From Chrysomallon squamiferum (taxonomy: Eukaryota > Mollusca > Gastropoda > Neomphalida > Peltospiridae), in NCBI GenBank assembly GCA_012295275.1, contig CM022677.1, forward strand, positions 5,457,597 to 5,521,596: DNA of 64,000 bases, given 5' to 3'. The position numbers and the translations under genes are program-made. The stretch's first letter is position 1, and the number at the start of each line of letters is the position of its first letter. Positions 21,566 to 33,891 of the stretch are shown in pieces. The notes beneath the pieces were generated by a model, which searched no databases, had not been told where the DNA came from, and saw nothing but the letters and a program-made list of their open reading frames with translations.

Positions 21566-23472
21566 AAAAACCACAGTCTGTAATACTAGAAACGAGGCAC
21601 TGCCTTCAACAAACAGACTCACTCATAGAATAGTACACACCACAGTCTGTGATATACTGGACACGGTGCACTGCCTTCAACAAACAGACTCACTCATAGA
21701 ATAGTACACACCACAGTCTGTAATACTAGAAACGAGGCACTGCCTTCAACAAACAGACTCACTCATAGAATAGTACACTAGAAACGAGGCACTGCCTTCA
21801 ACAAACAGACTCACTCATAGAATAGTACACACCACAGTCTGTAATACTAGAAATGAGGCACTGCCTTCAACAAACAGACTCACTGATAGAATAGTACACA
21901 CCACAGTCTGTGATACTAGAAACGAGGCACTGCCTTCAACAAACAGACTCACTCATAGAATAGTACATTCCACACACTGTAATATACTATACACGGTGCA
22001 CTGCCTTGATCGGACACACTGACAGGATAGTACATACCACAGTCTGTAATATACGAGACCCGAAGAATTGCCTTGATCAGACTCACTGACAGGATAGTAC
22101 ATAGCACAGTCTGTAAACAGTACCCTACCTTGAACAGACTCACTGAGAGGGTAGTACATACCACAGTCTGTAATATACTGGAGAAGATGCTCTGCCGTGA
22201 ACAAACAGACTCACTGACAGCATAGTACATACCATAGTCTATAATATACTAGACCCGATGCACTGCCTTGAACACACAGACACTGACAGGATAGTACATA
22301 CCACAGACTGTAATAAACTAGATACATGCATTGCCTTGAACAAAGAGACTCTCTGACAGGGTAGTACATACCACTGGCTGTAATATACTAGATACACTGC
22401 ACTGCCTTGAACAGACTCAGTGAGAGGGTAGTACATACCACAGTTTGTAATATACTAGACACGATCCACTACCTTGAACAAACAGACTTACTAAATTGGT
22501 AGTACATACCACAGTCTGTAATATACTGGAGAAGATGTACTGTCTTGAACAAACAGACTCACTGACTGGATAGTACGTACCATACTCTGTAATACACTAC
22601 ACGCGATGGACTGCCTTGAACAAACAGACTCACTGATTGGGTGGTACATACTACATTCTGTAATAGAGATGACACACTGCCTGGAACAAACAGGCTCTCT
22701 GACAAGGTAGTACATACCACTGTCTGTAATATAGACACGATCCACTACCTTGAACAAACAGACTCACTGACAAGATAGTACATACCACAGTGTGTAATAT
22801 ACTAGATACAGTGCACTGCCTTGAACAAACAGACTCCAGACAGGATAGTACATACCACAGTCTGTACTAGATACAGTGCACTGCCTTGAACATACCACTG
22901 ACAGGATAGTACATACCAGAGTCTGTAATATACTAGATACAGTGCACTCCCTTGAACAGACTCACTGTCAGGATAGTAAATATCACAGTTAATATATTAC
23001 ATAAAGTGCTCTGCCTTAAACAAAGAGACTCATTCACAGAGTAGTACATATTGCAGACTGCGATATACTAGACATGATGCTCTGCCTTGAACAGGCAGAC
23101 TAACTGACAGGATAGTACATATCTGTAATATACTGGACAAGAATCACTGCCTTGAACAGACAGAGTCACTGACACGATACTACATACCACAGTCTACTAG
23201 ACACGAAGAACTGCCTTTAACAAACAGACTCACTCACAGGATTGTACATACCACAGTTTGTAATATTCTACATAAAGTGCACTGCCTTCAACAAACAATA
23301 ATTGACAGAATAGTATATACCACAGTCTGTAATATACTAAACACGATGCATTGCCTTGAACAAACAGACTCGCTGACAGGTTAGTACATTCCACACTCTG
23401 TAATATACTATACACGGTGCACTGCCTTGATCGGACTTACTGACAGGGTAGTACATAGTACAGTCTGTTATG
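21566..23472. repeat. ~70-bp satellite array (about 27 units)
   Basis: The repeated unit contains CCACAGTCTGTAATA, CACTGCCTTGAACAAACAG and ACTCACTGACAGGATAGTAC. Units differ by substitutions and small deletions. The first six (21572-21965) are nearly identical to each other, reading CTTCAACAAACAGACTC and TCATAGAATAG, and form a younger sub-array, while later units are more diverse. Minus-strand open frames here are repeat artefacts. Each unit contains TGTAC/AGTACAT-like short palindromic stretches but no coding signal. Confidence 0.9.
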
Positions 23473-23715
23473 TGAAAATTTCTATATTTAATTTATTATG
23501 ATTAGAGAAAGAGAGATTTGCATTTCACTATGACTGTAAGTTTGTATGGTTTCATAAAAATGTCATTTCACTGTAAAAATGTAGTATAAAAATTTCAAAT
23601 ACATGTAACTACTGTTTTTCAGCCTTTTCATACTGACACGTTATTTAAATTTCACAAATATAATGATTTCTAGAGCGTAAAATTGTTAATTTTGTGTTGA
23701 GAGAAGAGAGCGAGT

Positions 23716-23716
<1 letters not shown>

Positions 23717-23795
<79 letters not shown>

Positions 23796-23945
23796 CGAAC
23801 GAGCGAGACAGAGGATCAGAGGGAGGCAGACAGAGACAGAGAGAGAGAAAGAGTGTAACCATTAACCAAATACAAACCATTAACAAAATACAAACCATTA
23901 ACAAAATACAAACCATTAACAAAATAGTAACCATTAACAAATACT
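23717..23945. repeat. (AG)n and AACCATTAACAAAATACA repeat
   Basis: About 37 AG units (23717-23790) are followed by GC-richer GA sequence, and then by five tandem 18-base units containing AACCATTAACAAAATAC (about 23857-23945). Confidence 0.85.
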
Positions 23946-24046
23946 AACCATTACTAACATCCCCTACGTGCACTGAACCTCACCGTGGTGTAGGGGGGGC
24001 AACATTTCCAAAGGGAATGGCTAATTAGTACTTTATATTATATTAA

Positions 24047-24085
24047 TTGGTTAGATAGATAGATAGATAGATAGATAGATTATGA
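24047..24085. repeat. (GATA)n microsatellite
   Basis: Seven GATA units near 24053-24082, preceded at 23962-23990 by an imperfect inverted repeat CCCCTAC...GTAGGGG around CACCGTGGTG. Confidence 0.7.
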
Positions 24086-24350
24086 TAGATATACGTACAT
24101 ACAGAGATAGTTACTGTAGATAGATATGACATGTAAATATCTCCTTCTGGCTTTCTTTCTCTCTCTCTCTCACTCTCCGGATTACTCTAATCAGATGGAT
24201 TATTTTATTTTACCAGATATTATGTGATAATTAAGTATTATAGGTTCTGTGATTAATGTGCTCTTTAACGGAAAATATTATACACACTTTTTGGCCCCCA
24301 TATTTGGTGATGAAATCAATAGTTTTGGCATTGATGTAGTCTATTCTGAG

Positions 24351-24860
24351 TTTTATTTAAGTTTTTTGAAACAGTTGAAAGTCCACGGTCCATCTGGCGG
24401 GCACGTTGTGAAACTTCAAATAAAATCAAAAGGATGAGGTTTGCCGAGGCACTGACAGAAGAAGAAAGTGTCAAGAGGTATGAAGAAGAGTTGGCGGAGG
24501 AGAAGAAGAAGGAAGAAGAAAAGGCAAAGAAAGCAAATGTTTTAGAGGCAAAATTACAACAACAAAAATAGAAGATACCAAAGTCAAAACGGTAGTTCAG
24601 TTTGAATGCTACAGCAGAACCGTGGATGCAGCCAAAGAAAACGTTGATGGTAATGAGCCTGAACTTGAAGACAGAGATGTAGTACATACACAAGAAAAAT
24701 GTGAACTCTGTGGCAGAGTTGATTGTGGAATGAATTCTGACGAGTTCATAGGATGTGACGGCTATTGTCTTGATTCTTGCACAAATCTCGAAATCCCAGC
24801 TGGTGCAGAATTTTAAAGATATTGTATTCTTGTGTGATATTTGTCAACGAATTTAGTTTA
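24351..24860 (+). mobile_element. Pogo/Tigger-like transposase C-terminal relic with PHD-like finger
   Basis: One frame (24351-24570) encodes SIWRARC and then a long Lys/Glu helix (EEELAEEKKKEEEKAKKA) and stops. The adjacent frame (24622-24816) gives CELCGRV, then IGCDGYCLDSC, and shortly after in another frame FLCDIC. The C-x2-C, C-D-x-C and final C-x2-C spacing resembles the PHD-like finger often found at the C-terminus of invertebrate pogo/Tigger-type DDE transposases, though the usual Trp/His of the finger is not seen. At least two frameshifts and two stops show it is dead. The catalytic domain is not found in the preceding bases. The assignment rests on layout and is moderate. Confidence 0.4.
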
Positions 24861-25399
24861 TTGAAGTTTTGAATTTGACTTGTATTGTGATGAGGACTAA
24901 TTATTATTTGTAGTAAGCAATAATCAACAAATTTGAGGACCAAACTACTCATGAATGTGGGGCCAGAATTACTATTTTATTTATCATTTTAAGTAGGATT
25001 ATTGCAATTAGTGTTATTGTTTTTACCGTTAATGTCGTTATGTCAGTATTACAGTCGTCATTATAAAGAAAGAAACAATTATCAACAAATAAACAGAGAC
25101 ACAGACACACACACATAGAAAAGAAATAGTTTGGTATATGTGTTTGCGTTAGAGGATAGTTATATACGTAAGTTCATATCAGAGAGACGGTGTTTATGTA
25201 TATATATACTACGTTATGTTAAATAATAGATAGATACATTGATGGACATAGAGATAGATAGACATTTTATAATATATAGGCAAATGAACTTGTAAGAACT
25301 TTTTTGTACATGCATTATTATATAATATCACATTAACCTCGCTTTTCGCAACTTTTCTTTTATTGGTCATTTTAATTATTCAGTTCAGTTTTGGGTTTT

Positions 25400-25519
25400 T
25401 CTATCTGTCTGTGTGTCTGTATGTCTGTCTATGGATTTCTCTCTATATATGTCTGTCTGTCTCACTCTCCATCTATCTGTCTGTCTATCTGTCTATCCAC
25501 CTACCTATCTACCTCTCAG
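25400..25519. repeat. Degenerate (CTGT/CTAT)n tract
   Basis: Imperfect TCTG and TCTA tetranucleotides over about 110 bases, ending in CTACCTCTCAG, which forms the pyrimidine tract of a candidate splice acceptor. Confidence 0.6.
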
Positions 25520-25650
25520 ATTACAGTGATAGAGCAGGTGTCGCTGTAATTAAAACTTCAGTAAAAGAAATGATAAACACTGCAGAAAATATTGATAATA
25601 AAGCAGCGATGATATTTTATCTCAGTGGGAGAGGTTCTGTCTATGCCTAA
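25520..25650 (+). CDS. Candidate terminal exon, unrecognised
   Basis: After CTACCTCTCAG the frame runs 42 codons to TAA at 25648-25650. It encodes DRAGVAVIKTSVKEMINTAE and ends with YLSGRGSVYA. The composition is that of a normal globular or helical protein and differs from the flanking repeats. No upstream exon or domain is identified, so a chance open frame is possible. Confidence 0.3.
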
Positions 25651-25659
25651 AATACTGAA

Positions 25660-27068
25660 GGATCTTAGTAAATGTTAATAAATTTATATATTTGTCCCTG
25701 TAAACGGCAACTGAAATGTCCTTTGTATTGCAGTAATGAAACAAAAAAAAATGTTCTTATTATAATGATTAACGCTGTTTACCACTTATAATGGAACTGA
25801 ACAACAATATTTATAGTTTATTTGCTTCAACCAGACCTGTTTATACTAATACATTTAAATTCAGCGAAAGAACCGTAATATTTTACTTTTATATATAGCT
25901 TATATATAGATTATAGGGGAGATAATAGAATATCACTTTCTACAGTTAATTAAGAATTAATCTGTAATAGCGCAGTATATTTACAGAACTTGTGTTATAA
26001 TAAACAAGATTCATCTCGCGCATCCTCGCCTTTTCACTTTACTTTTAATAAAAAAAACGTCTATTAATGTTTCTCTATATTCTACACTTTTCTAGTATTT
26101 AAGAAAGATGCACTTGCAAATATCAATAACATGGTGAAGTTAATTCATCTTAATCTAGCCTCTCACCTCTCAACTGCAATTCTGGTATCTTAATAATAAA
26201 AAAGTGACTGATAAACGTGGATTCATTATTCAACTTGTTAGATACGTTTTACCTGTTAATGAAAAATTAAGCTGAATATTTATTTATTTATTTATATAAA
26301 ATTATCTAATATTGTTAATTAAAAAAAACAATACCTCTATTTTTCAATACATAATATTACCGCTACGCCTCTGTTTACAACATAAAACATGTAACATAAA
26401 TAGTGATGGCGGTACTGATTGGATCTTATTTTCATAACGCCGTGTAAAATTACTCCTGCTTAGCTGTTCTGTGAAACAAGTTCTGTTAATAAAATATCAC
26501 ATTAGTATGGAAGCGTTCTCGATATTCACATATAATTCTACTGTTGTTTATAAAGATAAGCTAATCTGGAACCACACCTGTAAAATCACACCTGTAATGT
26601 TTACTATAATGCTACAGTATAAACATAAAACAACAACGACAGCAGCAATAGTAATCCCAATCTACATTTCTGAATGTATACAGTATTTCCACAGTAAAAA
26701 TCACAGTGTTTACTATAGTGCTACAGTATAAACATTAAAAAAAACACCAAAAATATCATACAACAACGACAACAACAACAACAGCAATAGTAATATAAAG
26801 AAAAGAAAATTTTAATCTTTATTCGATTTCTTTACTTCTCAATATCCATAACACTTCAAACGTTAACATCATCGCTCCAGTCTGGATGTCAATGTATTTT
26901 ATGACGTAGCTATAGCTTCACACAGACAAGTAACCTGGAGATATCCACTTTTCAATCCTTTTTATTGAGAAACAAAACATGATGTTGTATTTTTTTATTT
27001 ATTTATATTTTTGTTTACATAAAAATAAAAAGGTGAAAAGGAGCCGGATATTTATTTGAGAAGCTCAA

Positions 27069-27105
<37 letters not shown>

Positions 27106-28600
27106 TTATGGCTTACATTTATTGTAAGGTATTATGTAGGTATGAAAATATAAAATGTCACATTTTTCTACAGTTAAAACTAAATCTCTGAAACTGCGAA
27201 TTGAAAAAAAAACACCCATAAAATGCTGCAGGGAAATACAGAGTTATGTACCCTTTTTTGAACAGTAGCTGACGAGTTGATACTTGGCTTATATTCGACT
27301 CGAATAATTTAGAAACTGAGAAATATAGCGAGCTAGATTTCCAGATTCAGGCTTTTAATACATACTATTACCACTATGCCTCTGTTAACGTAACATAAAA
27401 CATGTAACATAAATAGTGATGGCGGTTCTTATTTTCATAACGCCGTGTAAAATTACACCTACTTAGCTTTTCAGTGAAACATGTGTTAATAGTAAAATCA
27501 CACCAGTAATGTTTAGGATCGAATACTGTTTTTTCGTGGGGTGTTTTCGTGTTGTTGTTTTTTCTCTTCCTGACAGAAGTGGTAATAGAAGAAAGTATCA
27601 TTTTTAAATTCCTTAAATTCATTTTTAAAGCGTTGGGTATATTTTACAAATATACTTTTTCTAAGCTGGTGTCAGTGAGGTGGAGAAAGATGAAGGTGAA
27701 TTTCATTAATACACCACAGATTGTGCTTTTAATTAGTGTTCTGGTAATTAATATTTATTAAGTATATTTTAAGAAATGTTGTACTTTTCGTCCTGTACAA
27801 CGGCAAGTGTTTTGTGAAGAAACGTTTGGGTGAAACTTGTGAAGACAAGTCGGGCTGTGCAGACGTGTAGCTGACTGTCTGGATAACACGTGTTTCATCA
27901 AAAAAAAAAAAAAATCTTTTTGCCAGTTTTTTCTTCCAAAATCAGTGTCGAGTCATGATAAAATTCGTATTGGAGTAATTACTGAAACACGAAATTTTGA
28001 CGTTTAATGTATTTTTCTAGATATAATTTGTGACACTGGACAGAGTTTATGTTCTATAAACAAATAAGATTTCAGATCTCCATGAATAAACTGAGGTTCA
28101 GTCAAAAATATCATGATATAGTATAAAAAACAATCATTTTATTTCCTTTCTGACTTTTTTCTTTTTCCCTTGTTTCAGTAGTCTTTCTTAATTATTATTT
28201 TATTTATCATTTTAATTAGTATTATTGTAGTTTTTGTTGTGTTTACAAAAATAATTAAATAAATCAGTTCAGACTGATATTTTAAAAGTTTCTGGTGAGA
28301 TTTTATTGATAACCGAAGAAACATTAAGATGTACTTGATAGTAAAGATATTGTTATATTTTAATCGGATGAAACAAACAATATATTTCTTCTAGCTAACT
28401 AAAAATATCCTCGTATCTCATAAAACACCAGTTCAGGAGGACAGGCATGTTTTCTATGATGTAACTTACTAACTTTGTAAGATTTCTCCTAGTAGAATAA
28501 AATGTAACTAAGTGAAATTATCGGTATTTTTTTTATATTCATTTCAAAATGTTCACCTTTTCCTCTATTTTTTATTTAACATTATCTTTTTTTTTTATTT
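25660..28600. other. AT-rich region with two copies of the CATAACGCC repeat
   Basis: No gene is supported. Segments 26346-26500 and 27356-27515 are about 80% alike and in the same orientation. Shared stretches are CATGTAACATAAATAGTGAT, GGCGGT and TTTTCATAACGCCGTGTAAA. A third, weaker copy is at 10014-10060. (AAT)n lies at 27070-27101 and a 15-base poly(A) run at 27900. Confidence 0.5.
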
Positions 28601-28798
28601 AACCTTTTTATTTTCATAAATGATAGAAAATTAATTGCAAAAGTAATTTAAAATAATTAAATTTAAAATGAACATATGACATTGAAACTAGTTTTATAGG
28701 AGATACACAGAAAGTATATAAACTGTTAGGGAGATGTACATAAAGAAATTGTTGAAGTTGTATAGAATGTATGGATTGGTAGAGAAACAGATGAACAG

Positions 28799-28800
<2 letters not shown>

Positions 28801-28839
<39 letters not shown>
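28801..28839. repeat. (TG)n microsatellite
   Basis: About nineteen TG units; the surrounding minus-strand open frame (28614-28946) has no other support. Confidence 0.9.
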
Positions 28840-28842
<3 letters not shown>

Positions 28843-28949
28843 AAGGAAATTTGTGTTTTGTATTTTTCCAGAGGGCATGGTAGGAGAAATTGTTGCAGAC
28901 ATAGAGAGACAGATGTGAATGTGAAAGGATGAGTTGGTACGTACATGTT

Positions 28950-29304
28950 ATCTGTGAGAAAGAGTTAATGTTTTTGTTGTCAAATAACTGCTGTATGTGA
29001 AAGACAGTGGCCTTGTAAATACAAGTTCCAAGTGTTTTGTTTGTTGTTATCTTTCACAAAAAACACAGAAAAATGATATAAAAATAGAGATAAAAAACAG
29101 AATTATTAATTGGATTATTTTAATGATTTATTATTATATTATTGTCCCGATTTTAAATTGTATTAACATTGAAAGATACTTGAAAATAGCTGAAATTAAT
29201 AAGATTAAAAAAATAATTTTAGCACTATTAAAACCAAGTATTTTTTAAAACAGATTTGCAGTAATTTTTATTTTAAAGAAAATGAAAATGAAATTATCTA
29301 TGTC

Positions 29305-29338
<34 letters not shown>

Positions 29339-29930
29339 TTTAAAAGATTTAAAATTTAATTTGCTTGATTATGGCTTCATTATGACAGTCTGTGACATCA
29401 AATAAAAGTGAAATGGGTTCATGATAAAAAATCTTAAAGACATATGTCACATTAATTCATTATTATAATGCATTGTTAGAAAAGCTCGAGATTTATAGTG
29501 TATATAGAAAAATTCATTGTTTTTACTCAAGGGACAAATCGAAAAAAAAAGTTTTCTGCAAAATAGGAATTTTACAGTAATTAATTAAGAAATAATAACA
29601 AACAAACCAGCTTTAATTTTCATTCTGGTTGGAAACATATTAAATACAAAATTGTACTTAATTTTTTAAAGAGATTAATATTATTTTCTTTTATTTATTT
29701 ATTTTTTTTTTTTTTTTTTTTAAAGATTCCTTATTGAAATAATTCTAAAATGGGAAAGGCAAATTATAAAAACTGGCAGAAATGTCTAAACAAAAATAAC
29801 TGAATATTTAAGTTTTATTATCTAGACAGGTTTTTAAGTAATTTCAACTTGAAGATCATCATGTTTCTTCTAATTAAAAATAGCAAAGTCATGGTTAATG
29901 CAATCAAAAGTTCAATTTAATTAACAGTTT
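28950..29930. other. AT-rich DNA without a supported gene
   Basis: Contains (AAT)n at 29308-29336 and a T run at 29702-29720. I see no exon with convincing splice sites. Confidence 0.4.
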
Positions 29931-29964
29931 ACATTAAAAATATATTATTATTATTATTTTTTTT

Positions 29965-30375
29965 ATTAAAAAATTCAAATTACCTCTAATTAGTAAAGCT
30001 TCAATTATATTTACACTAATTACCCACAACAAACCCTTGATTTAGCCCTGTTTTAAATACTATAAAGAAAAACAAATTATTTGGGGGTTTTTTACGCAAA
30101 AAGTTATAATTACCCCTAATTACATAATATTCAATTATATTTACATTAATTACCCCTAAACCGTTGATCTCCCCTGATTTAAATAATATAAAGAAAAAAT
30201 GGATTTTGTTTTTATAAAAAATTCTAGATTTCATTTTTTTTTTATAAAAAATCTAATTACCCCTAATTAAACAATTTTAGAAATATGTACACAATGATTA
30301 CATAATTTTAAATATATTTAAACTAATTTTTTACCCCTGCAAAACCTTGAATTTCCCCTGAATTAAATAATATAA
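29965..30375. repeat. Tandem AT-rich repeat with ACCCCTAATTA
   Basis: Three degenerate ~125-base units each contain ATTACC(C/T)CTAATTA, TTCAATTATATTTACA-TAATTACCC, a TTGAT-T-CCCCTGA-TTAAATA-TATAAA stretch and a T-rich tail. A further copy lies inverted at 36365-36445 (TGTAATTAGGGGCAATTAG), so the family is dispersed as well as tandem. This fits a short non-autonomous element, but no terminal repeats or target duplication were identified. Confidence 0.55.
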
Positions 30376-30643
30376 AAATAAGATCATTATAAAAATTAAC
30401 ACCTCTATGCACTATCACATTAATTTTAGCTTATTTAGAATAACCAAGCACACATCAGTGATACAAACAGTGCAAGCTGCTATGAAGTACAATGTGTACA
30501 CTGGATGTTCTGATCACATTGACAATGCAGTCTCTTGGAGATCACTGAGTTACAAATTACATTTCAGACAGATTTTCTCTTGAAAGTGTTGCGATTTCTC
30601 TGGACAGGGAAGACTGTGATGTAATAGCATTCTGGTGCTTTAG

Positions 30644-30724
30644 TTAACCTTTTCTGAAAATGTGTCTTACAACATTTTCAACTGAAGTGCTGGCTGAGGC
30701 AGCTTGAATCTGTTGCCTAGGATC
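30644..30724 (-). CDS. Last exon of the minus-strand coiled-coil-type gene
   Basis: The minus-strand acceptor TTTGTTGTAG ends at 30725, and the exon encodes DPRQQIQAASASTSVENVV and stops at TAA 30644-30646. Sequence beyond the stop stays protein-like in the same frame (SLSREIATLSRENLSE), so the stop may be a mutation. It lies in phase with the preceding exon at 31293-31339. Confidence 0.4.
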   Translation of the reverse strand, partial: DPRQQIQAASASTSVENVVRHIFRKG

Positions 30725-31292
30725 CTACAACAAAATATAATATTCATTAATAAACTAAACATAAAATAAAGTGCAAGCAGTAGTTTTGTTGTCAGTTCTA
30801 ACTGCATTTCACTGTCTTAGCAAGAACATTTTTAGTCCACATTTTTGTTTCTTCCATACAATTTTAATAATAAAAATATTTTATTAAATGTTTTTATATT
30901 CTTAATTTGAATCAGTTTATTATTTTTTTTAACTTTGATATAAAAGGATAAAAATAGCAATAAATACCTTTAGCCCTACCACATAAAGTATTAAATGTAT
31001 TTCAGATTAGAGTCAGATATTAGTAACATCGAATTACATATTTATACAACTGTTCTGTTCACTACTCTATTAGGCTGACATGCAAATTATTACAAGGTTT
31101 GTTGTTGCATGAACCATTATTACATTGATTTGACTACTATCTAAACTAAATGACATTTACAATATCAAGATCCTTTATGAAACATTTATATAAAATTATC
31201 AATACTATTCTGTACATTAAAATAAATTGTTGATTAAATTCATTCTTAATGAAATGAGCTATAAAACACAAAAGTGAATGAATAAAACATAC

Positions 31293-31339
31293 CTTTAGAG
31301 CAGCATTCAATCCACACATAGACATGGATCTTTTAGAAC
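31293..31339 (-). CDS. Small exon SKRSMSMCGLNAALK (minus strand)
   Basis: On the minus strand TTTTTTTGCTCCAG precedes and AAG|GTATGT follows, both near consensus. The 47-base exon encodes SKRSMSMCGLNAALK and ends on a codon boundary that joins the next exon in frame. An alternative acceptor ten bases further in would fit the phase of the preceding exon better. No domain is recognised. Confidence 0.45.
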
Positions 31340-31557
31340 CTGGAGCAAAAAAATCAAAATAAACAGTTGCAAAAAAACCCCAAAACACCACAAATTTAAG
31401 AAAAAAAATACTGCAACTTTCACCTTTTAAATTGTTTAAAGTTAAGTAACTAATACAAAATTGCATTTTACTTTACAATCATATTTAATAATTAATTGTC
31501 AGTTATTAAATTTGTAAAATTCATAGATTGTTGACTAAGAATTGCTAATAACATTAC

Positions 31558-31610
31558 CTATTTCTGTAAAATTGCTGCCAAAAGGCTTTTCCACTGAAAT
31601 TTACTGTTTC
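31558..31610 (-). CDS. Small exon ETVNFSGKAFWQQF (minus strand)
   Basis: The acceptor TAATTTCAG and the donor TAG|GTAATG bound 53 bases encoding ETVNFSGKAFWQQFYRN. It sits between the inverted duplication (beyond 31630) and the two downstream small exons. The function is unknown. Confidence 0.4.
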
Positions 31611-31636
31611 CTGAAATTAAATAATTATTGTGAATG

Positions 31637-31688
<52 letters not shown>

Positions 31689-31867
31689 CAACAACAAAAA
31701 GCCCCAAACACAATGTCATCCTTAATTAAGTACATGAATGACAACAAAGATATGAATAAATTCTTAAGATCTTTCAATTCACCTCAATTTCTATATAAAT
31801 ATCATTATCATCTTTGTCAGTTAAACAGGTGAACGGAAAAAGAAATGACAGTGTAAATGCATCAACT

Positions 31868-32717
31868 CACTGTTTGATCTTTCTTATGTGATCAACACTA
31901 ACGTTCTCAACATGAGTTACTTCCATTGTACAACTGAGTCTCATCTCCTACAAAAACACACAATTATATTTGAACTGATTATACTTGTTATTAATTATTA
32001 CTACTTTTATATATAAATAAACAAAAAATAAACAAATATAAAAATAAGTAAAATGAAGTAAGAAGACAGCAGAAAGATAGAGAAAATATTTTGCATAGAA
32101 TTTTGTGAAAGACTGATGAATTATTTAAAACTGAAATAAAATGGAAAAGTTTACAATGAATAATGTATTTAAATACCTGCTGAACAGCACCAAATACTTC
32201 AACTCTACTGGAGACTCAAGCTGCTCTTTGTTCCAAAATGTCAATCAGAGTTTGTTTTTTAGAAACAATTTTTAGAATTGTTTTTCCTTAACAAGCTGAT
32301 TTAACTTCTAAATCCACAGTTTAGTATATTGGTTTCTTCATTTGCTATAAATATATGTGATTAAAGATCTGAAGTCATTCAGTAAATACTGACATTTCCT
32401 AGTTCTTTGTCCACATTGTTTTCAGCAATGTTCCTTGCCCTTTCTTGAATCTCATTTCTTTGCTCTTGAGTTAACTTGTCCACCTTGAAGGCCAGTAATA
32501 GACTTAGGAACTCAGTCTGTTTAAGATACCAAAAATAAACCGTAATATATATATATACACACAATCAAAAGCTAATGTAAAAACATTCAAGTGATATTAC
32601 ACTGAAAATAATAATGTATGTTTATAAAACAATGAGCATAATTTTATTAGTTCTGACATCATTTTGTCAATAGGAAACATAAAATTCCTGATAGACTGAG
32701 GATATAGCTTAACATAT

Positions 32718-32761
<44 letters not shown>

Positions 32762-33170
32762 TGAATGAGTGTGTATGTTGTTTGATTTATAGCATATCTA
32801 TCTAAAAAATGACTTTTTGAAATAGGAAAATATCAGGCCTCTATCTGTTTTCATAAGCTTGTTATTTTATTTTCAGACTAAACTCAACTAGTATAATAAG
32901 TTAAACCTAAATGTGGAAAAAGAAGAATTATTACTGTATTTAATAAAATCAAAAAGCATACACCCTGTCCAAAACAAAGAACCTACTCTAACTGAATAAA
33001 AAATCTTGTTTCACATAAGTATTGTTTATCACATTGAAACATCACAAAGATATATCATTAATCTAAAATCACAAATAAATTACATCTTTAAGTAAAATTC
33101 TCAATAAATGCAGAATAAAAATTTAGTTACTTTGATTTCTTCATCTGAAAGTTTGCGCAACTGAAATAAA
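31868..33170 (-). pseudogene. Inverted paralogue of the coiled-coil gene (4 exons), decayed
   Basis: Exon remnants in minus-strand order: KLSDEEIK (about 33134-33165); DKLTQEQRNEIQERARN (about 32400-32520, with TTAAACAG before it); the LEQRAA...VSSRVEVFGAVQQ exon (about 32177-32310); and EMRLSCTMEV/THVENVSVDH (31868-31947). Defects relative to copy A: the donor side of the second exon is lost in the deletion, the third exon has lost its TTTATTTTCAG acceptor and contains a TGA after LEQRAA, and the fourth stops early. The four short exons further along (31610-30644) may be the continuation of this gene. Confidence 0.6.
32722..32760. repeat. (TG)n microsatellite
   Basis: About 19 TG units. It occupies the place of the short (CA) tract in copy A (18755-18775), an expansion specific to copy B. 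Confidence 0.85.
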
Positions 33171-33856
33171 AATATACTGTTGAGACAGCTGTCCTAATGG
33201 GGAAACAAATCTGGATATTGCTGATATTTTGCTAGTTAAGGAAAATGATGGATGCAACACGAACTGCTGAACATAAAATGTGTTTCCTGAACTAATTTAA
33301 CTAATGTCTGCAATGACTGAAATAAGAAAACCTCAGCATAATATAAAATGTCAGTATAAGTATTAATATAAATTATAAGAAGAAAGAAAAAGTAGGTAAA
33401 AAAAAATAACAACACCGTTTATTTGAAGTTTACGGTGAACGATTGGCTAATAATAAAAATAAAATAAAATAAAATAAATAAATAAAAGAAGAACCACATT
33501 GATTTATAATTAGTACGTATATTTTAATTAATTATTTTATTTTAATTGTTTTGAACATTAATTTAATATATTTTTTTTAATTTTTTTTTTTTTTTATAGT
33601 ATCTTATTTGCGGACAAATGCGGGATGATTTCGGTCTTTGCGGATTTACTTTCTTGTTCATAGAATATAATACAGAATTGGGATAATCGCATTATCATGC
33701 AACAAAAAAGTTGCTTAATGTATTTCATTTTGTGAAGGAGACAGGTATTACTATTTATTATTATAGTTGTTAATATGTTTGGATATTTTTCGATTTATTT
33801 AATTATAATTTAAAAGTCATACACGGGATGGCAGCCATCTTATTTTGGAATAATAT

Positions 33857-33891
<35 letters not shown>

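Larger units (their letters stand above)
31630..33362 (-). repeat. Segmental duplication, copy B (inverted copy of 18175-20510)
   Basis: Reads on the minus strand in the same exon order as 18175-20510. It includes a long (ATT)n at 31636-31684 in place of the mixed tract of copy A. About 270 bases are deleted between the DKLTQEQR exon and the following intron. The block ends near 33362 and, within about 16 bases, is followed by the start of the direct duplicate of 13197-15900. The junction therefore joins two segments that are about 5 kb apart and in opposite relative orientation in copy A. Confidence 0.8.

Noticed and set aside
21572-23472. CRISPR-like appearance of the 70-bp array
   Set aside because: The whole unit repeats, there are no unique spacers between conserved repeats, and the DNA is eukaryotic with introns.
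23962-23990. CCCCTAC...GTAGGGG inverted repeat as a terminator or riboswitch-like hairpin
   Set aside because: Only seven paired bases with an unstructured loop and no adjacent gene; not distinguishable from chance.
24316-24693. 125-codon minus-strand frame rich in Phe/Ser
   Set aside because: Antisense shadow of the Lys/Glu-rich transposase-like helix on the plus strand.
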